From positions 19,937-83,936 of the forward strand of contig CAYMWC010000001.1 of NCBI GenBank assembly GCA_964393695.1: DNA of 64,000 nt, written 5' to 3'. The notes under the pieces are model-generated. The model did not search any database. It had not been told where the DNA came from and worked only from the letters and a program-made list of their open reading frames with translations. The stretch comes from Waterburya sp964393695 (GTDB lineage Bacteria; Cyanobacteriota; Cyanobacteriia; Cyanobacteriales; Xenococcaceae). Shown here one piece after another: positions 42,589 to 50,448 of the stretch. The translations under genes were made by a program, and so were the position numbers. How positions within the stretch are numbered: position 1 is the stretch's first letter; every line of letters begins with the position of its first letter.

Positions 42589-42977
42589 TATTCTAATCCT
42601 TTTATATAGCTATTTTTCATTATTATAAGTGCTGCAATATCATTATCAGACAAACCCAAGATTTTTTGATGTCTAATCATAAAGTCTTTGACATGAATTT
42701 CCGAACTATAATTACCGAGTCGATCAATAATACCCAGTTTTTGTTGTGTTCCATGTAAAAATTCTTCCAAAATCTCAATTTTCCGAACATCTGGTTTGAC
42801 TATAATATGATTGACATCATTTGTATTAACACTAGCATTAGCACCAAAATAATCTAAAAGCCTAGCTTCATCAGATCCTGGAATGGCAATCACTATAGTT
42901 TTTTCTTTTTCCCTTATAGATTGAAGCAACTCTTCTGAAGCAATAGTATCGCCACGAGTCAAGTCTGACTGAAACAT
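42588..42977 (-). CDS. Small polymorphic-toxin-like (zincin-like) protein
   Basis: A 129-residue protein. The second half, KIEILEEFLHGTQQKLGII and EIHVKDFMIRHQKILGLSDNDIAAL, resembles C-terminal modules of polymorphic toxins annotated as zincin-like metallopeptidases, with EEFLH as a possible metal-site helix; the canonical HExxH is absent. There is no leader or delivery domain, so it looks like an orphan toxin tip or relic. It sits between the ATP-grasp gene (5 bp) and the immunity-like gene. Confidence in the family is low. Confidence 0.4.
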   Translation of the reverse strand: MFQSDLTRGDTIASEELLQSIREKEKTIVIAIPGSDEARLLDYFGANASVNTNDVNHIIVKPDVRKIEILEEFLHGTQQKLGIIDRLGNYSSEIHVKDFMIRHQKILGLSDNDIAALIIMKNSYIKGLE

Positions 42978-42982
42978 TGTGT

Positions 42983-44428
42983 TTATTTATTTAATACCCA
43001 AGTATCTTTACTACCACCTCCTTGGGAAGAATTTACGACTAAAGAACCTTTTTTGAGTGCCACTCTGGTTAATCCTCCTGGATGAACATAAATTTCATCT
43101 CCACGATGGAGAATATAAGGGCGTAAGTCTACGTGTCTACCTTCAATTTTGCCCTCAATTAAAGTTGGTACTCGCGAGAGACTAAGAGTGGGTTGAGCAA
43201 TATAGTTGCGAGGTTGAGCAATAATTTTTTGAGCGAATTCTGCTCTTTCTGCTTCGGTAGATTTAGTGCCGATAAGCATTCCATAACCACCAGCTTCGTT
43301 AGCAGACTTGATGACTAACTTATCTAGATTAGCTAAAACATAATCGCGATCGCTTTCTCGCCAACAAAGATAAGTCGGTACATTCGCTAGTATTGGTTCT
43401 TCTCCTAAATAGTAACGAATCATCTCGGGAACATAAGCATAGACTACTTTATCATCTGCCACTCCTGTCCCTGGTGCATTAGCTAAAGCAACTCTACCCT
43501 GTTGATAAACTTGCATCAGTCCTGGTACTCCCAATAAGGAGTCAGAATTAAAAGCTAAAGGATCTAAAAAATTATCATCGATACGGCGATAAACGACATC
43601 GACTCGTCTTAGACCTTTGGTAGTTCGCATTTGTAGATAACCATCAGCTACGGTTAAATCTCTTCCTTCGACTAATTCAATACCCATTTGTTGGGCTAAA
43701 AAGGAATGCTCGTAATAGGCAGAGTTATAAATACCAGGAGTTAAAACTACAACTGTCGGCTCTGGTAGTTGTGGTGGTGCTAAATTGAGTAAAGTTTCTA
43801 ATAGTTGGCTGGGATAGTCATCGACAGGCTTGACAGTCATATCCCGAAAGATTTCGGGGAAGGTACTTTTCATTACCCGTCGATTTTCTAAAACATAAGA
43901 CACTCCTGAAGGCGATCGCAAATTATCTTCGAGAACATACCATTGACCATTTTTGTCTCGAACTAAATCAGTTCCCGTAATATGACACCACACTCCTGCG
44001 GGAGGTTTAACTCCCAAACAAGGCTTTAAAAATCCCGAGGCTGTATAAATGACTTCGGAGGGGATTTTGCCATCTTGAATAATTTTCTGCTCCCCGTAAA
44101 TATCATCGAGAAATAAATTTAAAGCTTGGATGCGTTGCTTTAGTCCTTGCTCTAATTCTTGCCATTCTTGATTATCGATGATCCGAGGGATAATATCAAA
44201 GGGAAATATTTTTTCTATTCCTTGATTATCACTATAAACATTAAAAGTTACTCCCAATTTAAATAAGGCAATCTCTGCCGTTTGACGCTGTTGTTCTAGC
44301 TGCTCAATTCCCAATTTAATCAGATGTTGAATTAAAGAGACAGAATGCGATCGTGGTTTACCTGGAGCGAGAAACAGTTCGTCATAAAAATCTTCTGGAT
44401 CGTAAGCTTCAAATGCCATAAACATCAC
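42983..44428 (-). CDS. Circularly permuted ATP-grasp type 2 protein
   Basis: A 481-residue ATP-dependent ligase-like enzyme with the permuted ATP-grasp motifs: VWCHITGTDLVRDKNGQWYVLEDNLRSPSGVSYVLENRR, GIYNSAYYEHSFLAQQMGIELVEG, LANAPGTGVADDKVVYAYVPEMI and VIKSANEAGGYGML. It should form an amide bond using ATP, and is the first enzyme of the ATP-grasp - alpha-E - transglutaminase set. Inverted repeats at 44462-44490 lie just upstream and probably hold its control sites. The start MMFMAFEAYDP could be one of three Met codons. Confidence 0.9.
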   Translation of the reverse strand: MMFMAFEAYDPEDFYDELFLAPGKPRSHSVSLIQHLIKLGIEQLEQQRQTAEIALFKLGVTFNVYSDNQGIEKIFPFDIIPRIIDNQEWQELEQGLKQRIQALNLFLDDIYGEQKIIQDGKIPSEVIYTASGFLKPCLGVKPPAGVWCHITGTDLVRDKNGQWYVLEDNLRSPSGVSYVLENRRVMKSTFPEIFRDMTVKPVDDYPSQLLETLLNLAPPQLPEPTVVVLTPGIYNSAYYEHSFLAQQMGIELVEGRDLTVADGYLQMRTTKGLRRVDVVYRRIDDNFLDPLAFNSDSLLGVPGLMQVYQQGRVALANAPGTGVADDKVVYAYVPEMIRYYLGEEPILANVPTYLCWRESDRDYVLANLDKLVIKSANEAGGYGMLIGTKSTEAERAEFAQKIIAQPRNYIAQPTLSLSRVPTLIEGKIEGRHVDLRPYILHRGDEIYVHPGGLTRVALKKGSLVVNSSQGGGSKDTWVLNK

Positions 44429-44450
44429 TCAAGTTAGCCAATATTTATGA

Positions 44451-44490
44451 ACATATCGATGTTTTGTCCGACAAAATGTTCATTATGAAC
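44451..44490. promoter_or_regulatory. Cluster of inverted repeats upstream of the ATP-grasp gene
   Basis: Two perfect palindromes, TTTTGTC-C-GACAAAA (44462-44476) and GTTCAT-T-ATGAAC (44478-44490), sit side by side 34-62 bases before the ATP-grasp start and shortly after the RND stop. An outer GAACA...TGTTC pair can extend the first. They may be operators or a transcription terminator for the RND gene. Confidence 0.5.
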
Positions 44491-44503
44491 TTTATAATTT
44501 TAT

Positions 44504-47203
44504 TTAATTTTCCCTTTTTATTTTTAAACCCCAATCTTGCAGCAAAGTATAAAGTACAGGCACAACAATCAAACTCAGCAAAGAAGAAGTAATCAAACCG
44601 CCAATTATCCCGACTGCCATTGGTTGACGCAATTCCGCCCCTGCACCCCACCCCAGCGCAATGGGCAGCATTCCTAATATTGTCGAAAAGGTCGTCATGA
44701 TAATTGGACGCAAGCGTACTACACCAGTTTGCAGAATGGCTTCGCTGCGTTTTACTCCAGCAGTACGTAATTGATTTATATAGTCGAGGAGTAGGATAGC
44801 GTTTTTATCTAGTAAGCCCAACAGGAAAATCAAACCAATCAAAGAAATCATGCCAAAATCACTTTGAGTAACCAGTAAGGCTAACATTGCCCCCACTATT
44901 GATAAAGGTAGAGATAAACCGATTACCATTGGCTCTAACCAGCGACGGAAAGGTAAATAAAGCACTGCTAGCATACAAATTAATGCTAGAGTCAGAGTAA
45001 TACCAAATTCTCCTAATATTTTCTTGGAACGGGCAGAATCTCCCTCTAAATCAAAAGTAATTCTAGGTGGTAAAATCTGATCGGCGATCGCCTGTGCTTT
45101 TGCCGTAGCATCACCAATCCCCTGGTTTGCGCTTAAATTAGCATTGATATAGGCTACTCGTTTTCTGTCTAAATGAATCAGTTTATCTAAAGGTTCGTTA
45201 ACGCCATCGATGCGTACATCTTCAAAACCTGGTAACTTGCGGATTTCTGTTTGAAAAGCGATCGCACTCTTCCTTAATTGCTCAATATTTTCTCCTTCTA
45301 AAGCCACTTTAAAAGAAGGATCTTCTCCTGTTTCTACAAAAGGGATATCTTCAACACTAACAACACCCTGAGGAATAGGAGGTAATTGTTGCCGAATCTC
45401 TGCCTGTACCTGACTGGTGGTTAAGTTGCGCTCATTTTTGAGTTTAATATAGATCTTGCCCTTATTCGGCTCACCCCGTAACCCAGCCATAGTATAAACA
45501 GATTCCACATCAGGATGCTTTAAAACTACCTGTTCTAATTCCTGTCCAACTTTAATCGTTTTACGTAATAAAATCCGTTCAGGCGATCGCGCTAGACTAC
45601 TTAACCAGGTAAAATTGCTTTTGGAGGGCGAATTGCCATATGCCTTCGGCAGCTTCGCAAACGCCCCTACGGGTTCTTTTTTCTGACTCGTAACACCTTG
45701 AGAGAGTGAATTGCTATTTGTTCCTGCGATTTTAGGTAATGGGGTTGTATAAACAATCTTAAATTCTCCCCGATCTAGTTGGGGAATAAAACCCTGGGGA
45801 ATAAGAGGAATTAAAGCAATTCCTGCGATAAAACTGCCCACAGCAATACCAATTACTGCCCGACGATGATTTAACGCCCACTGCAATAAATTACGATAAC
45901 TATTAGTAATAACTCCTCTCTCATCGCTGTTACGACTTCTAATTCCCCTAGAATTCAGCCAATATACCGCCAACACAGGAGACAAAGTACGGGCTGCTAA
46001 CAAAGAAGTTAACACCGCAGCGGAAATCGTAATCCCAAAAGGACGAAAAAATTGCCCCAGAGTCCCACCCATAAAGCCAATGGGGAGAAATACCGCCACA
46101 ATAGTCAGAGTCGCCACCGAGGCAGTAAAGCCAATCTCAGTAGTCGCAGCTAAAGCAGCTTCCCGAATAGTCTTACCCTCTTCCAGATGACGCATAATAT
46201 TTTCAATCTCGACGATCGCATCATCGACAATAATGCCAATTGCCAAGGCTAACGCCAGCAAAGTTAAAGTCTCCAGGTTATAACCAGCCACCGCCATCAC
46301 TAAAAATGTTCCCAACAGGGAAATAGGAATAGCCACCGCCGTAATTAAAGTTGCCTTAAGATTACGCAAAAAGGGGAAAATAATTAAAATTGCCAATACC
46401 ACTGCCCCCCATAAAGCATCAATCGTCGCTTGGGTGCTGTCGCGGATATAGCCTGCTGAGGTTTCCGCTAAAATTAGCTGAATATTTGGTAATTTTTGCT
46501 GGAGTTGAGCAACTTGTTGTTCTACCTGTTTAACTACTTCTAAAGTATTAGCATCTCCTGCTTTAATTACTTGAAAAGCGATCGCCTTCTGACCATTAAA
46601 ATGAATTAAAGTGTTGTTAGCAGTGGGATTATCTGGGTTAACTTCACCATAATCCGCATTTCCCAAGAGATCTACTCGTTCTACTCCTGATAATTTTTCA
46701 ATTACAGGTACAATATCCTGACTAGCAATCTCGTTTAACTTACCCAAATCCCCTTCTTGATTGGTAACGATATAACTAATCGCACTAGTTTCATTTAGAT
46801 TAAAAGGAATAACATCCAACTCAGTCTCAGTCGGTAAAGATACTTGCTTCAGACTACTATCCACCGTCAACCTAGCCTTTTCAATATCTATATCAGTATC
46901 CAATAAAAGATTAACTACTGTCTGTCCCAAATAAGTAGAAGAATATAACTGTGCCAATCCTGGAGTATCCGCTAAAGCTTTCTCTATCGGTTTAGTCAGT
47001 TGTGTTTCCGTAGCCAAAACCGTCTCCGTATTAGCCTGGGCGCGAATTACCACCACAGGAAAATTAACCGTCGGAAACAGCGAATATTTTAAAGAACTAA
47101 AAGCCAAGATCCCAGCAACAGCGATCGCGATCCAAAAGGCGATGGTTAAACGGGAATGTTCGATTGCTAGACGAGAAAGGTTAAACTGCGGTTTTTTAAA
47201 CAT
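44504..47203 (-). CDS. RND-family efflux permease (HAE/AcrB-like, short form)
   Basis: An 899-residue inner-membrane exporter, shorter than the usual 1020-1050. It shows RND motifs: the first helix LTIAFWIAIAVAGILAF, GIIVDDAIVEIENIMRHLEEG, the second set with GLIFLLGLLDKNAILLLDYINQLR, and about 12 predicted helices. An inserted segment near residues 490-555 (TNSNSLSQGVTSQKKEPVGAFAKLPKAYGNSPSKS) is encoded by repeat DNA at 45635-45715. No membrane-fusion gene is adjacent. Its 5' end is copied twice upstream, at 48060-48245 and 49116-49298. Confidence 0.85.
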   Translation of the reverse strand: MFKKPQFNLSRLAIEHSRLTIAFWIAIAVAGILAFSSLKYSLFPTVNFPVVVIRAQANTETVLATETQLTKPIEKALADTPGLAQLYSSTYLGQTVVNLLLDTDIDIEKARLTVDSSLKQVSLPTETELDVIPFNLNETSAISYIVTNQEGDLGKLNEIASQDIVPVIEKLSGVERVDLLGNADYGEVNPDNPTANNTLIHFNGQKAIAFQVIKAGDANTLEVVKQVEQQVAQLQQKLPNIQLILAETSAGYIRDSTQATIDALWGAVVLAILIIFPFLRNLKATLITAVAIPISLLGTFLVMAVAGYNLETLTLLALALAIGIIVDDAIVEIENIMRHLEEGKTIREAALAATTEIGFTASVATLTIVAVFLPIGFMGGTLGQFFRPFGITISAAVLTSLLAARTLSPVLAVYWLNSRGIRSRNSDERGVITNSYRNLLQWALNHRRAVIGIAVGSFIAGIALIPLIPQGFIPQLDRGEFKIVYTTPLPKIAGTNSNSLSQGVTSQKKEPVGAFAKLPKAYGNSPSKSNFTWLSSLARSPERILLRKTIKVGQELEQVVLKHPDVESVYTMAGLRGEPNKGKIYIKLKNERNLTTSQVQAEIRQQLPPIPQGVVSVEDIPFVETGEDPSFKVALEGENIEQLRKSAIAFQTEIRKLPGFEDVRIDGVNEPLDKLIHLDRKRVAYINANLSANQGIGDATAKAQAIADQILPPRITFDLEGDSARSKKILGEFGITLTLALICMLAVLYLPFRRWLEPMVIGLSLPLSIVGAMLALLVTQSDFGMISLIGLIFLLGLLDKNAILLLDYINQLRTAGVKRSEAILQTGVVRLRPIIMTTFSTILGMLPIALGWGAGAELRQPMAVGIIGGLITSSLLSLIVVPVLYTLLQDWGLKIKREN
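45635..45658 (-). repeat. Small palindromic repeat, family A, in-frame in RND gene
   Basis: On the minus strand GCGAAGC, TGCC-GAA-GGCA hairpin core, then TATGGC. It matches the pattern of the copies at 9704, 19065 and 31499 with a different, complementary stem. It is translated in frame as part of an insertion in the RND permease. Confidence 0.7.
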
Positions 47204-47243
47204 CAGAGATTAAACAGGTACTCTAACCGCTATTTTCGCAGAA
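47121..47243 (-). repeat. Direct repeat copy 1 (5' end and leader of the RND gene)
   Basis: Codons 1-28 of the RND gene plus about 40 bp of leader. Nearly identical to the copies at 48060-48245 and 49116-49298; similarity ends at GCAGAA, 40 bases upstream of the RND ATG. Confidence 0.9.
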
Positions 47244-47317
47244 AGAGAATCATCACGTTCACCGAATAATACTGATATCGTATCTTTTACATCATATTCT
47301 AAATTTTCAATTACTTC

Positions 47318-47331
47318 GGACATTAATGTCC
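47318..47331. promoter_or_regulatory. Perfect 14-bp palindrome, candidate HicB operator
   Basis: GGACATTAATGTCC lies 12-26 bases before the hicA ATG at 47344. HicB antitoxins carry DNA-binding domains and repress their own promoter, so this is a likely autoregulatory site. Confidence 0.65.
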
Positions 47332-47343
47332 TAAAATGTGACA

Positions 47344-47556
47344 ATGAGAGGAAATGAGTTTGTTAAAAAAGTCAAAAAATTAGCCAAAGCCAATGGTCTT
47401 GAATCTCGTGTTGATAGAAAGCGCGGTAAAGGTAGTCATGTGACTCTCTATTATGGAGATAAGTTTACGATTGTACGTAACCTGAAAGATGAACTTAAAA
47501 TTGGCACTCTCAGGGCAATGCTTAAACAATTAGGAATTAAAGAAGATGAAATCTAA
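47344..47556 (+). CDS. hicA: HicA toxin (mRNA interferase)
   Basis: A 70-residue double-stranded-RNA-binding-fold toxin that cleaves mRNA. The catalytic His lies in RGKGSHVTLYYG, and IVRNLKDELKIGTLRAMLKQLGI is the typical C-terminus. An in-frame GTG two codons earlier is possible, but ATG at 47344 fits best. HicB begins 11 bases before its stop. The pair lies between direct repeats derived from the RND gene, divergent from that gene. A perfect palindrome upstream is the expected operator. Confidence 0.92.
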   Translation: MRGNEFVKKVKKLAKANGLESRVDRKRGKGSHVTLYYGDKFTIVRNLKDELKIGTLRAMLKQLGIKEDEI

Positions 47557-47998
47557 AGACAGTAATCCTAAAAATCGTTTTTCTTTTCCTGCCACTTTAA
47601 CGACCGATCTTGATGATGGTGGATATGTAGTAACTTTTCGCGATTTGCCAGAGGCGATTACTCAAGGAGATTCTGTGGAAATTGCACTACAAGAAGCTTG
47701 TGATTGTATTGAAGAGGCGATCGCAGCCAGAATTGATGATCGTTTAGATATACCAGAACCTTCAGAGCTTTTAGAAAATGAATACTTAATTACACTTCCG
47801 ATGCAAACTGCGCTAAAAGCAGCTTTAATCCTGGCAATGTCTGAATCTAAAATGAATCAAGTTCAGCTTGCCAATGCTCTTAACGTTGATGAGAAGGAGG
47901 TAAGACGTATTCTTGATCCTCATCACGGTACAAAACTAGCAACTATGGAACGAACACTAAATGTCTTGGGTAAAAAAGCAGTTTTATATGTAATGTAG
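47546..47998 (+). CDS. hicB: HicB antitoxin
   Basis: A 150-residue antitoxin. Residues 8-75 are the HicB beta-fold (FPATLTTDLDDGGYVVTFRDLPEAITQGDS, EALQEACDCIEEAI); the C-terminal 60 residues are an XRE-type helix-turn-helix (NQVQLANALNVDEKEVRRILDPHHGTKLATMERTL) that binds the promoter. It overlaps hicA by 11 bases. It neutralises HicA by covering the active site. Length is normal for the HTH form. Confidence 0.92.
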   Translation: MKSKDSNPKNRFSFPATLTTDLDDGGYVVTFRDLPEAITQGDSVEIALQEACDCIEEAIAARIDDRLDIPEPSELLENEYLITLPMQTALKAALILAMSESKMNQVQLANALNVDEKEVRRILDPHHGTKLATMERTLNVLGKKAVLYVM

Positions 47999-48059
47999 TT
48001 TCCTATTCCCAAATCATGTTTATTTTAATGTCAGAAATTGTACAGATTAAGTATTTATA

Positions 48060-48245
48060 GCGATCGCAATCCAAAAGGCGATGGTTAAACGGGAATGTTC
48101 GATTGCTAAACGAGAAAGGTTAAACTGCGGTTTTTAAAACATCAAAGATTAAACAGGTAGTCTAACCGCTATTGTCGCAGAAGTTACTTCTGTATTGAGT
48201 GTTAGTTATTAAAGTGTTGCTTTGATTAGAGGATGAGCGATCGCG
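48060..48245. repeat. Direct repeat copy 2 (RND 5'-end duplication)
   Basis: About 186 bp, shared with copies at 47121 and 49116. Read on the minus strand it starts ATGTTTTAA, so the copied RND start is stopped after two codons. The right part (TATTGAGTGTTAGTTATT and onward to GCGATCGC) is shared only with copy 3. Confidence 0.9.
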
Positions 48246-48267
48246 TCTTGCTTTAATCTTCACTTCA

Positions 48268-48582
48268 TTAATGCTCTCTAACAACCTTAACAAAATCAAT
48301 CTTGATTCTTCTATCCAATGCTGAAGCGATACGATTAAGCATTGAAACAGAATGTCCTTCATAATCAGCATCTTCTAAACGGCAAATTACCGATGCTGTA
48401 GTTCCCACTAATTCAGCGAGTTTTCTTTGAGATAGTCCAGCTTCTTCTCTTAATTCTCTAATTTTACGAGCTACGTCATCGTTAACTCTTGCTTCCTCTA
48501 ATTCGGCAATTCTTTCGGGGTTACCTTTGTAGAATTCTTGATAAATAATTTCAAGCGCATCATTGGTCTTGCTATCAGTCAT
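48268..48582 (-). CDS. XRE-family antitoxin (HigA-like)
   Basis: A 104-residue DNA-binding antitoxin. Helix-turn-helix at about 40-95: IRELREEAGLSQRKLAELVGTTASVICRLEDADYEGHSVSMLNRIASAL. The first 35 residues form the toxin-binding helical part. It overlaps the toxin gene upstream by 8 bases and comes second, as in higBA operons. It should repress the promoter at 48974-48993 and neutralise the toxin. Confidence 0.9.
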   Translation of the reverse strand: MTDSKTNDALEIIYQEFYKGNPERIAELEEARVNDDVARKIRELREEAGLSQRKLAELVGTTASVICRLEDADYEGHSVSMLNRIASALDRRIKIDFVKVVREH

Positions 48583-48952
48583 TTTTGCTCCTTTGATAAG
48601 AATGAATTTCTGGGTTTTGCTCGAATTGTTTTCTGCATTCTATTGCTTTATCGATATCAGCAGGAGGTACTTTTTTTTCTTTGATAATGCCTACCGCTAA
48701 AACCGCAGCTTGCTTTTCATGAAAGAAGTAGAGAATACGATAATTAATCCCTTGTAAACCAATTCGTAGCTCATAAATCTTATTTCTCAGATAATCAGCT
48801 TCAGGTCTTCTCAACTCATAACCGAGGGCTGCTAAACGTTCTATTTTAACGATGCACTTATCCTGCGCTTTTGGCGATAAGGTTCTTAACCATTCCAGCA
48901 CGGGAACTTTATTGTTACCATCTTGATAAAATACAACTTTGGTTGATGGCAT
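48575..48952 (-). CDS. RelE/ParE-type toxin (Gp49/HigB-like)
   Basis: A 125-residue toxin with the HigB/Gp49 layout: VVFYQDGNNKVPVLEWLRTLSPKAQDKC, then YELRIGLQGINYRILYFFHEKQAAVLAVGIIKEKKVPPADIDKA. It should cut mRNA at the ribosome. It is the first gene, with the HigA-like antitoxin overlapping by 8 bases. The pair lies between direct repeats copies 2 and 3. Confidence 0.9.
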   Translation of the reverse strand: MPSTKVVFYQDGNNKVPVLEWLRTLSPKAQDKCIVKIERLAALGYELRRPEADYLRNKIYELRIGLQGINYRILYFFHEKQAAVLAVGIIKEKKVPPADIDKAIECRKQFEQNPEIHSYQRSKND

Positions 48953-48973
48953 AAAATTTCCTCACTACTTCCA

Positions 48974-48993
48974 TGTTCGCAAAAAAACGAACA
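48974..48993 (-). promoter_or_regulatory. Inverted repeat, candidate HigA operator
   Basis: TGTTCG-N8-CGAACA, perfect 6-bp arms separated by a run of seven A and one C, 22-41 bases before the toxin start. This is the shape of an XRE-type antitoxin operator. Confidence 0.65.
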
Positions 48994-49115
48994 ATTATCA
49001 AGAAGCATTTTAATCCAAGAAATTAATCTAATTGTCGATGGTTTATTTAGTTTAAGCAGTTTAAAGTGAGTGAAGTTCGTCGTCAAACGCTTTTTTAGAA
49101 AACTATTCTTTAAGA

Positions 49116-49298
49116 GATCGCGATCCAAAAGGCGATGGTTAAACGGGAATGTTCGATTGCTAAACGAGAAAGGTTAAACTGCGGTTTTTTGGACATCAGA
49201 AATTAAACAGGTAGTCTAACCGCTATTTTCGCAGAAGTAACTTCTGTATTGAGTGTTAGTTATTAAAGTGTTGCTTTGATTAGGGAATGAGCGATCGC
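49116..49298. repeat. Direct repeat copy 3 (RND 5'-end duplication)
   Basis: About 183 bp. On the minus strand it reads MSKKPQFNLSRLAIEHSRLT and then FWIAIS before a stop: the first 27 codons of the RND permease followed by unrelated DNA. It is the outermost copy and ends at GCGATCGC like copy 2. Confidence 0.9.
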
Positions 49299-49330
49299 AT
49301 GAAGTTTATATCTCTTGAAAATTTTTACTC

Positions 49331-49364
49331 TAAGTTAAATCTAAATATAAGTTAAATCTAAATA
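49331..49364. repeat. Two perfect 17-bp tandem repeats
   Basis: TAAGTTAAATCTAAATA occurs twice in tandem, 42 bases upstream of the DUF6088 remnant. This may be a leftover operator or an iteron-like site. Confidence 0.7.
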
Positions 49365-49405
49365 ATTGACGTTGTCAGAAAAAATTAACTATAATTCTGA
49401 CATAT

Positions 49406-49519
49406 ATGAATTTATTTGAATTTATTAAATCTCAAAAAACAATGACCAGTATAGCCGATAAAATAATGAAGCGAGTACGCGGTCACGGTTGTGGCAAATG
49501 GGTTTGTACGCTTGCATAA
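49406..49519 (+). pseudogene. Truncated DUF6088 / AbiEi-like antitoxin
   Basis: Only 37 codons remain (MNLFEFIKSQKTMTSIADKI and MKRVRGHGCGKWVCTLA, then stop). The string SIADKIMKRVRGHG.GKWVCT is the start of DUF6088 type IV antitoxins, which normally go on for another 100-150 residues. The downstream cognate toxin is missing. It sits at the edge of the toxin-antitoxin hot spot and looks like a third decayed cassette. Confidence 0.75.
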
Positions 49520-49552
49520 GAGTGCGAGATTTTTACACATTTTAACTTTTAG

Positions 49553-50410
49553 TTACTTAACAGTTTCTGATTTTCCCAAAGGCGAGAAACGAATTTCAAT
49601 ACGCCGACGATTAGCATCTGGTTGACGATTAGCGATCGCTAATTTTCCTGAAGGTAGTTGGAGTTGGGCTGCGGAATAAGCACGGAATTGTACCCCCTCA
49701 AGTCTGCGTGTTTGTGCTTGCACTGCCTGTAATTCTTTAACTACTTCTAAGGCTCGCATCAGACCTAAATCGGCATTAGAGCCAGGTTGAAGAGTATTTA
49801 CAGGTTGCCTACCCTGAGCAACTTCCTCTAGTTGTTCGTCTAAATTGCCGTTACCAAAGTTCATTTGACCATCTGTATGTCCAATAATTTCAACTACATA
49901 AAGGTTACGTTGTTGGCTAACACGTTCAATACGTTCAACTAAATTTTTAGTAATATAGACTTTTAATTCTTGAGGTAGACTTGCACTACCAGAATCAAAC
50001 TGATACCCTCCAGAATCTTGTATTACTACCACTGGAGGAGCAGATTTTAAGCGTTTTACTTCTGACTGTAAAATGTCTATACGGCTAAGACTTTGTTCGT
50101 TGCTGCTAAGTAAAAGTTTTTGTAAATCAGAAGAAGTTTTTTTTAGTTGACGCACATTAGAAGTACTTTCTCCTAGTTCATTTTCTAGAGTAGCTATTTC
50201 TCTTTGCAGTAACCGCACCTGTCTTTCTGTATCACTCAAGTTTTGCTCGGTTTCTTCCGCAGCATATTTGAGAAATAAAGATTTAAATAAAGCCAATAAT
50301 AAAAATAAGCTAATAATCATAAAAGCATTAGCCATTAAGTCTGTAAAGGATGGCCAAACATTGAGACTTTCTGTGGCTTCATAATTGCGCGACTTGCGTT
50401 TTTTATTCAT
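49553..50410 (-). CDS. OmpA/MotB-like protein of a ZorB-type motor
   Basis: A 285-residue inner-membrane protein with a short basic N-terminus, one transmembrane helix (about 25-48) preceded by WPSFTDLMANAF, a coiled-coil linker (about 55-125) and a C-terminal OmpA peptidoglycan-binding domain (about 130-280, with VEIIGHTDGQMN and RRRIEIRF). Asp24 is placed like the proton-carrying Asp of MotB and ZorB. With the adjacent MotA-like gene it makes a stator-like ion channel; this resembles ZorAB of Zorya, but no zorC/D/E is present. Confidence 0.8.
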   Translation of the reverse strand: MNKKRKSRNYEATESLNVWPSFTDLMANAFMIISLFLLLALFKSLFLKYAAEETEQNLSDTERQVRLLQREIATLENELGESTSNVRQLKKTSSDLQKLLLSSNEQSLSRIDILQSEVKRLKSAPPVVVIQDSGGYQFDSGSASLPQELKVYITKNLVERIERVSQQRNLYVVEIIGHTDGQMNFGNGNLDEQLEEVAQGRQPVNTLQPGSNADLGLMRALEVVKELQAVQAQTRRLEGVQFRAYSAAQLQLPSGKLAIANRQPDANRRRIEIRFSPLGKSETVK

Positions 50411-50448
50411 TCAAAACTTATGACCTATTACCTATTACTTATTACCTA

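Noticed and set aside
48886..49128. 80-codon minus-strand frame upstream of the HigB-like toxin
   Set aside because: It overlaps the toxin gene in another frame and covers the operator; no conserved features.
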